Origin: Acidithiobacillus sp.
Lineage (GTDB): Bacteria; Pseudomonadota; Gammaproteobacteria; Acidithiobacillales; Acidithiobacillaceae
Direction of reading: 5' to 3'
DNA: 51,623 nucleotides
Assembly (NCBI RefSeq): GCF_023256195.1
Contig: NZ_JAGDWX010000033.1
Location: 26,184-77,806, forward strand
The position numbers and the translations under genes were made by a program. Shown piece after piece: positions 36,029 through 42,647 of the stretch (position 1 is its first letter; the number at the start of each line of letters is the position of its first letter). The notes under the pieces were generated by a model. It saw nothing but the letters and a program-made list of their open reading frames with translations. It did not search any database and was not told the DNA's origin.

Positions 36029-37669
36029 TCAGTGTTTCGGGCTCAGGCTGGGCTTGGCGAAAGCCGGCTGCCCCGCCATACCTCCACCAGCCGTCTGCGG
36101 TTCGGGCTGGTGATGGTGTTGCTCCTGCGGTCCGAGGCGCGCGTACTTGAACATCAAGTAGAGCTCGACGGCGATGAAGGAGCTATAGAGGAGCGTGAAG
36201 CCGATGAGGGAGAAGATCATGTAGCCCACGGAGTGGCTGGAAGCCGAGACGAAGGTGGGCAGCCAGCCATAGACGGTCCAGGGCTGACGACCGTTCTCGG
36301 CGGTGATCCAGCCAAACTCGCAGGCAACCCAGGGCAGAGGTAGGCTCCACAGCGCTACCTTCAGCAGGAGCGGGTGCTTCTCGATCTCGTTCTTGAGGCT
36401 GTAGTAGGCCGCGAAGGCAAAGAGCGCCAGCATGAAGAAGCCTGCCGCCACCATCAGACGGAAGGACCAGAACTCCACCCAGACATTGGGGATGGTCGCC
36501 TTGGCGGTCTTGTCCAGCACGCTCGGCAGGTTGCTGGCATTGACCTTGGCCAGATCCTGATCGGGAGCGAATTCCTTGGCCAGGAAGCCGTAGCCCATGT
36601 CGTTCTCGTACTTTTTGAAGGTGGCCAGGGCTGCGGTGTTGCCATGATCCTCGTTATAGGCCTTCAGGGCCACCATGGCCTTGATACCGTTTGCGATACG
36701 GGGCTTGGCTTCCTGCTCCAGCTGGATGATACCGGGGATCACCGTATCCTCGGAGTGGGTGAGCAGCGGCGTCAGCACATAAGGAATACTGATCTCAAAA
36801 TAGTTCTTCTGCTCGCTGCGGCTGGGGAAAGCGATAAGATTCCAGGCCGCACTCACGGGGTGTGGATCCGTGGTCCAGATGGCCTCCATGGCTGCCAGCT
36901 TGGTCGGCTGCGCGTGGGCATCGATGTAACCCAAGGCGTCACCCAAGGTGATCACGCCGATGGTGGAGATGGCACCGAAGACCGTGGCGATACGGAAAGA
37001 GCGCAGGGCAATGTCCTTGCGTTTGTTGGTCAGCAGGTAATAGGCGCTGATGGCCATCACAAACATGGAACCCGTGACGAAGCCGGCGATGGAAGTGTGC
37101 ACGAACTTCGCCTGCGCGTCCGGATTGAAGATCAGATCGACGAAGCTCGAGAACTGCATGCGCATCGTATTGGGGTCGAAGGTGCCGCCCCGGGGGTCCT
37201 GCATGAAGCCGTTGGCGATGAGGATCCACAGTGCCGAGAGATTGGAGCCCAGGGCCACGAGATAGGTGACCACCAAGTGGGCGCGGGCGCTCAGACGATC
37301 CCAGCCAAAGAACATGACGCCGACGAAGGTCGACTCCATGAAGAAGGCCATGAGCCCTTCGATGGCCAGAGGCGTACCAAAGATGTCGCCGACGAAGTGG
37401 GAGTACATGGACCAGTTAGTCCCGAACTCGAACTCCATGGTCAATCCGGTGGCCACGCCCAGGGCGAAATTGATGCCGAAGAGCTTGCCCCAAAACTGAG
37501 TCATCTCCTTGTAGATGGGCTTGCCGGTGATGACGTAGACCGATTCCATGGTGGCAAGGATGAAGCTGAGCCCCAGGGTCAGAGGTACGAAAAGAAAGTG
37601 GTACAGGGCCGTCAGGGCAAACTGCGCCCGCGACAGCTCCACCACCGTGGGATTGATCAACATGTCCAT
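36029..37669 (-). CDS. cydA: Cytochrome bd ubiquinol oxidase subunit I
   Basis: CydA carries all three haems (b558, b595, d). The 546-residue protein has His24 in TALYHFLFVPLTLG as the equivalent of the distal haem ligand, the quinol loop, and the GRQPWTVYGWLPT signature near residue 450. Its length indicates a long Q-loop form like E. coli. GAGG of the ribosome site directly follows the stop of the upstream MBL gene, only 10 bases from the ATG, so the two are probably translationally coupled. Confidence 0.96.
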   Translation of the reverse strand: MDMLINPTVVELSRAQFALTALYHFLFVPLTLGLSFILATMESVYVITGKPIYKEMTQFWGKLFGINFALGVATGLTMEFEFGTNWSMYSHFVGDIFGTPLAIEGLMAFFMESTFVGVMFFGWDRLSARAHLVVTYLVALGSNLSALWILIANGFMQDPRGGTFDPNTMRMQFSSFVDLIFNPDAQAKFVHTSIAGFVTGSMFVMAISAYYLLTNKRKDIALRSFRIATVFGAISTIGVITLGDALGYIDAHAQPTKLAAMEAIWTTDPHPVSAAWNLIAFPSRSEQKNYFEISIPYVLTPLLTHSEDTVIPGIIQLEQEAKPRIANGIKAMVALKAYNEDHGNTAALATFKKYENDMGYGFLAKEFAPDQDLAKVNASNLPSVLDKTAKATIPNVWVEFWSFRLMVAAGFFMLALFAFAAYYSLKNEIEKHPLLLKVALWSLPLPWVACEFGWITAENGRQPWTVYGWLPTFVSASSHSVGYMIFSLIGFTLLYSSFIAVELYLMFKYARLGPQEQHHHQPEPQTAGGGMAGQPAFAKPSLSPKH

Positions 37670-37679
37670 GGACTACCTC

Positions 37680-38414
37680 CTACGAAGAGGCCGGGGTGTA
37701 AAATCCCGGCGCGTAACGTTGCAGATCATTGGCCGTGTCCTGGTGAGGACGGTCTTCTTGGGGACTTGCGGCTTCGGTTTTCTTGTCGTTGATGAGCAGG
37801 GCGCAGCGGCGCAAAAAATGCCCACTGCCACCATCGGGGCCCTTGCCGGCCATCTGGCAGCGCAGTTCGGCCACACTGGCCAGACGTCGGCCGCGGATTT
37901 CACGGCTGGGGTAGAGCAGGGTTTCCCCGGCAAAGCTCAGGATCCTGCTCTCCACCAATTTCCGCGCCTGCGCGCGCGCACGCCCGCGCAGGCGCCCATT
38001 GAGCCCATTGGCCAGCAGGGTGAGGCCGGTAAACAGACGATCCTCCCAGGCAAAGGCGACGGCGCAGGGCGTGAGCCCCGGAAGGTGTATCACCCGCAGA
38101 CGCTCTTCGCCAAAGTAGATCACGTCCCCATCCCGGACCCGCACATCGACGGCGTTGGAGCGCACCTCCTCGTGGGCGAGCAGGCGCGCTCCGTGGCTCT
38201 CGCGCAATGCCTGTGCGGCAGCGACGTGGCCCTCATCGTGGTGGGTCTGCATGCAATAGCGCAGGTGCAAACCGCGCTGCCGGGTGAAATCCTCCAACTC
38301 CTCTACCAGGGGCGGCAGCGGATCGATGATCACCGCCTCCCGGGTGACGGGATCGCCCAGAAGATAGGCAAGGGCGCCGATTCTGTCTCGGGTACACAAC
38401 TGTCTGAAGATCAT
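37680..38414 (-). CDS. MBL-fold protein, persulfide-dioxygenase-like but with degenerate metal site
   Basis: This 244-residue protein follows the ETHE1/persulfide dioxygenase/glyoxalase II outline: IFRQLCTRDRIGALAYLLGD, REAVIIDPLPPLVEEL and RLRVIHLPGLTP. However, the HxHxDH motif reads THHDEGH (His58, Asp60, Gly62, His63). The usual GHT histidine is Leu (PGLTP), and the TGD aspartate is Leu131 (FTGLTLL). Four of about six ligands are lost, so iron-dependent dioxygenase activity is doubtful. A regulatory, structural or sulfur-binding role is possible. It is the first gene of the cyd operon, behind a sigma54 promoter. Confidence 0.8.
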   Translation of the reverse strand: MIFRQLCTRDRIGALAYLLGDPVTREAVIIDPLPPLVEELEDFTRQRGLHLRYCMQTHHDEGHVAAAQALRESHGARLLAHEEVRSNAVDVRVRDGDVIYFGEERLRVIHLPGLTPCAVAFAWEDRLFTGLTLLANGLNGRLRGRARAQARKLVESRILSFAGETLLYPSREIRGRRLASVAELRCQMAGKGPDGGSGHFLRRCALLINDKKTEAASPQEDRPHQDTANDLQRYAPGFYTPASS

Positions 38415-38450
38415 GGTGGCCGCCTGCGTGGATGGACCCGCCCCTATATC

Positions 38451-38466
38451 AGCAATCGCCGTACCA
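38451..38466 (-). promoter_or_regulatory. Sigma54 promoter of the MBL-cydAB operon
   Basis: On the minus strand the sequence TGGTACGGCGATTGCT matches the -24/-12 consensus TGGCACG-N4-TTGCW at all but one base, with exact GG-N10-GC spacing. The predicted start near 38440 leaves a 26-base leader before the MBL ATG at 38414. The divergent gene encodes a sigma54 activator, which strongly supports the call. Confidence 0.85.
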
Positions 38467-38580
38467 GCGCGCAGAGGCCCCCGACTGGGGCGGGACCAAT
38501 GGTCATTTATCCATAAAAAACAATTGCCTGCGCACCAATTGCGCGGATGGGGACGGAACGGGGCAGCGCCGTGTCCTGGG

Positions 38581-38604
38581 GCGTCTGCCATTCGTGGCAG
38601 ACGC
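38581..38604. promoter_or_regulatory. Perfect palindrome, candidate activator binding site
   Basis: GCGTCTGCCA and TGGCAGACGC are 10-bp arms flanking TTCG. The centre is about 150 bases upstream of the predicted sigma54 start of the MBL operon, a typical enhancer distance. An AT-rich stretch (38505-38530) with two CAATTG copies lies between and might bend the DNA. The same palindrome could instead form an RNA hairpin in the regulator's leader. Confidence 0.5.
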
Positions 38605-38683
38605 GATCCGGCAGTTCCTGCTAGAATTGTCAGTATCAGGGAGAGCTGGGATCGACGACCCGGATTCGGGTGCGGGGGAGGGC

Positions 38684-40033
38684 ATGACCGAGTTGTTCGC
38701 GCAATTGCGTCCGGAGCTGACATCGCTCATGGATTGCTTTGCCACGCCCGCGGTGCTGCTGCGTCCCGACGGCACCGTCATCACCGCCAACCAGGCCTAC
38801 CGGCGGCGCTTTGGCGATGGCAAGCCCCTGCAAGGGCGCTCCTGCGACGGCATCATGGCCGCCGCCGGCTACGACTGCCACACCCAGGGCAACATCTGCC
38901 CGCTGGAGAGCTGTGGGCAGACGGGTCTGGAGCAGCACGTGCTGCACGTCCACGACCAGGGTGCGGTACAGATCGACCTCTACCCCATTCGCGACGATCA
39001 AGGGGTACCCCGCTATTTCCTGGAACTGCTCAGCCCACTGCTCAACAAAGGCGAAGAATCTTCCAGTATGGTGGGCAACTCCGCAGCGTGGCGGGAAGTC
39101 TTGCATCTGATCCGCCGCGCTGCCCCCAGCGATTCTGCTGTGCTGCTCCTGGGGGAGTCCGGGACGGGCAAGGAGTTGGCCGCCGCCGCCATCCACCGCG
39201 CCAGCCCCCGCAGCGCCGGCCCTTTTGTAGTACTGGACTGCTCCGGGCTATCGGAGACCTTGTTCGAGAGTGAGCTCTTCGGCCACGAGAAGGGTGCCTT
39301 CACCGGCGCCCACAGCCGCAAGATCGGTCTTGCAGAAGCGGCCAACGGCGGCACCCTCTTCCTCGACGAGGTGGGTGACATTCCCCTGGCGCTGCAGGTG
39401 AAGCTCCTGCGCCTTCTGGAAACCGGTCAGTTCCGGCGGGTTGGGGGTGTCGATCCCATACACTCCGACTTCCGACTCATCTCGGCAACCCACCGCGACC
39501 TGGAAAAGTTGGTGGCGGAGGAGCGTTTCCGGCGGGACCTCTACTACCGCATCAATATGTTCCCGATCTTCCTACCGGCCCTGCGGGAGCGGCGCGAGGA
39601 CATCGATGCCCTGGCCGAGGCGCTGCTGCACCGCTTGCCGGAGGGACGTCGCCTGCGTCTGCACCCCGATACCCTGGCCTGTCTGCGCAGTTACGATTAT
39701 CCCGGTAATATCCGCGAGTTGCGCAATATCCTGGGGCGCGCGGCGCTGCTGGCGGACGAGGTCTGGATCCTGCCGGAGCACCTTCCGCCCTATGTGCGGC
39801 AGGGCGAGATCCAGGCCACGTCGAGTCCTCTGGCCCAGAGTGCCAAGGGCAGCGACAAGGTCGAAATTCTGCCCTTGGCAGAGCTCGAGGCGCAGTACCT
39901 GCGCTGGGCCAGGGACAACTTTCCGGGTGATCGCCGCACGCTGGCGCGCCGCCTGGGCGTCAGCGAACGCACCCTCTATCGCAAGTTGGACCAGCTGGAC
40001 GAGCGTCAGAGCCATGCCCCGCAGCTGGCCTGA
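38684..40033 (+). CDS. fisR: FisR-like sigma54-dependent transcriptional activator with cysteine-rich PAS sensor
   Basis: This 449-residue bacterial enhancer-binding protein starts at the ATG after GGGGGAGG. Residues 1-120 are a PAS-like domain (LLRPDGTVITANQAYRR) containing Cys54, Cys65, Cys72 and Cys77 (RSCDG, YDCHTQGNICPLESC). Residues 127-360 are the AAA+ domain: Walker A GESGTGKE (157-164), GAFTGA (204-209) for sigma54 contact, and Walker B LFLDE. A Fis-type helix-turn-helix ends it (RRTLARRLGVSERTLYRKL). The cysteine spacing 11 and 7 matches what I recall for sulfane-sulfur sensing FisR. Targets are inferred from the divergent sigma54 promoter. Confidence 0.8.
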   Translation: MTELFAQLRPELTSLMDCFATPAVLLRPDGTVITANQAYRRRFGDGKPLQGRSCDGIMAAAGYDCHTQGNICPLESCGQTGLEQHVLHVHDQGAVQIDLYPIRDDQGVPRYFLELLSPLLNKGEESSSMVGNSAAWREVLHLIRRAAPSDSAVLLLGESGTGKELAAAAIHRASPRSAGPFVVLDCSGLSETLFESELFGHEKGAFTGAHSRKIGLAEAANGGTLFLDEVGDIPLALQVKLLRLLETGQFRRVGGVDPIHSDFRLISATHRDLEKLVAEERFRRDLYYRINMFPIFLPALRERREDIDALAEALLHRLPEGRRLRLHPDTLACLRSYDYPGNIRELRNILGRAALLADEVWILPEHLPPYVRQGEIQATSSPLAQSAKGSDKVEILPLAELEAQYLRWARDNFPGDRRTLARRLGVSERTLYRKLDQLDERQSHAPQLA

Positions 40034-40691
40034 GGCAGTCTGGGAGCGGCCTGGCCGCCGGCCCGATGCGCCGCGGCTGGTGCTGCTGCATGGCTTGGGA
40101 GCCGATCCGCAGGATATGGCCGGACTGACGCCCCTGCTGGACCCGGACGAAACATGGCAGGTGCTGGCACCGGCGGCGCCACGGCGGCCGGTGACCATTC
40201 AGGGAGGTCTGGTCATGCCGGCCTGGTACGATATTCTGGACTTGGCGGCAGATTCCCCAGAGGATGCCGAAGGAATCGCCGCCATGGCGACGCTGCTCGG
40301 GCAGTGGCTGGCCCGTGGCGGTGGATCGCCCTGGGTCTTGGGTGGCTTTTCCCAGGGGGCGGCACTGTCTCTTTATGCCGCTCTGCACGCCCGACTCCCG
40401 GCGCAGGCGGTATTGGCCTTCAGCGGCTATTTGCCCCTGCGCCACCAGCTGCCGCCGGCAGCGGGGGACAGTCCGCCGATCTTCTGGGGTCACGGCACGC
40501 GCGATTCGGTACTGCCCCTGGAGTTCGCCCAGATCGGCACGACCATCCTGGAGGAAAAAGGCTATACCTTGGAGCGCCGCGATTACCCTATGGCCCACCA
40601 AGTATCGTCGACGGAACTGGAAGACGCGCGCCGTTTTCTGGAGCACTGTCTGAGGGGTGATACCAGCGCCCGAGTCCCTACCCGGAAATAA
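40014..40691 (+). CDS. Carboxylesterase/phospholipase, alpha/beta hydrolase
   Basis: This 225-residue protein belongs to the LYPLA-like carboxylesterase family. It has the LLHGLGADPQDM oxyanion segment, the nucleophile in GGFSQGAA (GxSxG), the acid in GHGTRDSVLP and the catalytic His in PMAHQVSS. It hydrolyses short-chain esters or lysophospholipids. The start lies inside the fisR reading frame (20-base overlap), so the two are probably one transcript. A GCGCCG/CGGCGC hairpin with a TATTTT tail follows. Confidence 0.88.
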   Translation: MPRSWPEAVWERPGRRPDAPRLVLLHGLGADPQDMAGLTPLLDPDETWQVLAPAAPRRPVTIQGGLVMPAWYDILDLAADSPEDAEGIAAMATLLGQWLARGGGSPWVLGGFSQGAALSLYAALHARLPAQAVLAFSGYLPLRHQLPPAAGDSPPIFWGHGTRDSVLPLEFAQIGTTILEEKGYTLERRDYPMAHQVSSTELEDARRFLEHCLRGDTSARVPTRK

Positions 40692-40727
40692 GCGCCGGCA
40701 CTACTCGAGCTGCGCGGCGCCTATTTT
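40692..40727 (+). terminator. Putative terminator after the esterase gene
   Basis: GCGCCG (40692-40697) and CGGCGC (40715-40720) can pair around a 17-base loop, followed by CTATTTTCT. It directly follows the esterase stop codon. Confidence 0.45.
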
Positions 40728-40865
40728 CTATGGGACTTGCCCCAGGTTTCGACCCAAGACCGCCGCTGCGTCCATTTCGGCGGGGAAGAAATCCGTCGGC
40801 ACCGACCAGGGCGGCCCTCCGTCCCTGCGCAACGCCATCTGCCCCGCCCCTCCCTGCCCGTTCAT
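40728..40865 (-). CDS. Possible 45-residue protein translationally coupled to the flavoprotein gene
   Basis: The ATG at 40865 overlaps the stop of the upstream flavoprotein gene (ATGA), and the ORF ends at a TAG at 40728. The translation begins MNGQGGAGQMALRRDGG and includes PTDFFPAEMDAAAVLG, with about 80% G or C in third codon positions, similar to neighbours. No family is recognised and no separate ribosome site is needed if coupled. This is a tentative call. Confidence 0.3.
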   Translation of the reverse strand: MNGQGGAGQMALRRDGGPPWSVPTDFFPAEMDAAAVLGRNLGQVP

Positions 40866-42271
40866 GCCTCGCCATAGAGGAAATCCCCGAGGCCCCAGCG
40901 TGCTGCCAGAGTCTCGGTGGCATTGAGCACTTCCTCGGCACGGGCCGGATGATTGTAGCGGGCGGCGATGAACTGTCGCAGCAGTGCATCCCGGTCCGCG
41001 CCTTGGGCGAGGAGGTGGATCAGTTCGCCGGCATCGCGACCGACGATCTCGCCACCCAGGAAGGCACCGCTGTCCATGTCCGCCAGCAGCCGCACGAATC
41101 CGGCAGCATCGTCCTGGCCCAGAGCACGCGGTGAGGTTTCGAAGGCAGCGAAGCCGACCGCCGGCTCCAGATCGGCATCCTCGGCCTGCTCTTCGTCCAT
41201 GCCGATGCGGGCGAGCTCCAGGGCAGAGTAGACGAGTTCCGGCACCCACAGGGGGTCGCGCTGCGCCTCGGTCTTGCCGAGAATGCGGTCCACCACCAAG
41301 GTGGCGTCGGCCAAAGCCTGATTGGCATTCATGAGCGGGCCGACGACGTCGCCAATGGCATAGACCCCCGGCTCGTCGCTCTGCAGTCCGGCGTCGACGC
41401 GGATGAAGCCGCGCTCGTCCTGCCGCACTGCGGTGTGCTCGAGGCCGAGACCCTCCGTTTCCGGGCGGCGGCCGGTGGCCAGCAGAACCCAGTCTGCCTC
41501 GTATCGATGGCCTTGCGCGTCCTCAACCCAGGCCAGGTCGCCCTCGACACCGGCTTTTTTCAGGACGAAGCCGCGCTGCGCCTCGATATCCAGAGCAGAC
41601 AGTGCATCCGCCAGGGCATCCTTGGCCTGCTCCGAATAGCGGGTGTGGCTGAGGGCTTCGGAGTGCACCAGCCAGGTCACCTGCCGCCCCAGCATGGTGA
41701 AGATGTAGGCAAATTCCGTACCGATGATACCGCCGCCGACGATGATGACGCGCTCGCCCTCGGGCACGCCCGCATCGAATAGCTGGTCGCTGTGCAGGAT
41801 TCGGCCCGTTACGGTCTCTATCCCTTCGGGTAAGGCAGGGCGGGAGCCGGTGGCGATGATGACCTGGTCGCAATGGATCCCGGTCGCGCCCTCGGTGGAC
41901 TCGATCTGCAGCTCGTGGCCGCGGATGAAGCGCCCCTGTCCATGAAACATCTGCACGCCCAGACGCTTGAGATAGTCCAGATAACTCTGGCGCACGGAAT
42001 TGACCACCTCGTGCTGGTGTTTCCAGGCACGGGCGAGATCCCCCCGCAGCGGGTTGCCGATGATGCCGCGCTGCTCGAAGTGTCGGCTCTGCTCGATCCA
42101 CTTGGCGCTTTCGTGCCAATCCTTTTTGGGTACGCAGCCGCGATTGAGGCAGGTCCCGCCCCAGGTCGCCCGCTCGATGATGGCGACTTTCTGGCCACGC
42201 AGCGCTGCCAGCACCGCGGCACGGTAACCGCCAGGTCCGCTGCCGATGATACCGATGTCAAAGTCTTTCAT
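40862..42271 (-). CDS. Dihydrolipoyl dehydrogenase-like pyridine nucleotide-disulfide oxidoreductase
   Basis: This flavoprotein of 469 residues from the ATG at 42271 has an FAD motif IGSGPGGYRAAVLAA and the redox-active pair in GGTCLNRGCVPKK. It also has an NAD motif IIVGGGIIGTEFAYI and ATGRRPETEGLGL, and the dimer-interface His/Glu (NHPARAEEVLN). Catalytic pieces of an active disulfide reductase are all present. No lipoamide acyltransferase or lipoate-binding protein gene is nearby, so its partner is unclear; in sulfur oxidisers such enzymes often serve lipoate-linked sulfur carriers. That role is inference. Confidence 0.85.
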   Translation of the reverse strand: MKDFDIGIIGSGPGGYRAAVLAALRGQKVAIIERATWGGTCLNRGCVPKKDWHESAKWIEQSRHFEQRGIIGNPLRGDLARAWKHQHEVVNSVRQSYLDYLKRLGVQMFHGQGRFIRGHELQIESTEGATGIHCDQVIIATGSRPALPEGIETVTGRILHSDQLFDAGVPEGERVIIVGGGIIGTEFAYIFTMLGRQVTWLVHSEALSHTRYSEQAKDALADALSALDIEAQRGFVLKKAGVEGDLAWVEDAQGHRYEADWVLLATGRRPETEGLGLEHTAVRQDERGFIRVDAGLQSDEPGVYAIGDVVGPLMNANQALADATLVVDRILGKTEAQRDPLWVPELVYSALELARIGMDEEQAEDADLEPAVGFAAFETSPRALGQDDAAGFVRLLADMDSGAFLGGEIVGRDAGELIHLLAQGADRDALLRQFIAARYNHPARAEEVLNATETLAARWGLGDFLYGEA

Positions 42272-42647
42272 ATCCACCCCCTGCGCCCTAGGATACGGTT
42301 CCGCAGCCTTTTGTCTCCCCTTTCTCTGTCAATGGCTTCATAACGGCTATTGATGGTGGTCTTGGAGCACTGTTGCCCGTTAGCGACAGTTTTGCCGGAA
42401 GATTCCGTCCGCGAACCTTTCGGTGTCCTGGCATCAAGACCGTCGTGTGAGCGTAAGCGCTGACTCTGCAAGGACTTACAGGCTCCAGGGCGCAGGCATC
42501 CTCCGTCGCCGGGACTCCACAGGGGATCGCCGCCCAAAAATCGGGGAAAGCGTCGGGGTGAAGCGACAGAATATCGGGCATTAACAAAAATACACAATAT
42601 AAAACATGCGATTATAAAATGGCACGCTGATTGCTTATTCACCGACC
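42272..42647. other. 376-base regulatory gap upstream of opgG
   Basis: No credible gene is seen. The part before the promoter is AT-rich (42580-42620). Two imperfect inverted repeats are visible: TCAATGGC/GCTATTGA (42329-42336 and 42346-42353) and ACTGTTGC/GCGACAGT (42369-42376 and 42383-42390), each with one mismatch. They lie about 230-310 bases upstream of the sigma54 start and could be activator sites. The second is followed by TTTT and could alternatively be a weak terminator. Confidence 0.4.
42620..42635 (+). promoter_or_regulatory. Perfect sigma54 promoter of the opgG operon
   Basis: TGGCACGCTGATTGCT matches the full -24/-12 consensus (TGGCACG-N4-TTGCW) with GG-N10-GC spacing. The -12 C lies at 42634, so the expected +1 is near 42646, only two bases before the ATG at 42648. 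Upstream AT-rich DNA would suit an IHF-type bend. Confidence 0.85.

Noticed and set aside
37964-37995. 11-bp inverted repeat (GCGCCTGCGCG) inside the MBL gene
   Set aside because: It encodes an Arg/Ala-rich stretch in a GC-rich gene and has no T run; it is probably a by-product of composition, though it could slow transcription.
40657-40926. Plus-strand ORF of 89 residues after the esterase gene
   Set aside because: It is Pro/Arg-rich and antisense to the flavoprotein 3' end and to the small coupled ORF.
42268-42642. Minus-strand ORF of 124 residues upstream of opgG
   Set aside because: It runs antisense across the sigma54 promoter region, lacks a plausible ribosome site and has unlikely composition.
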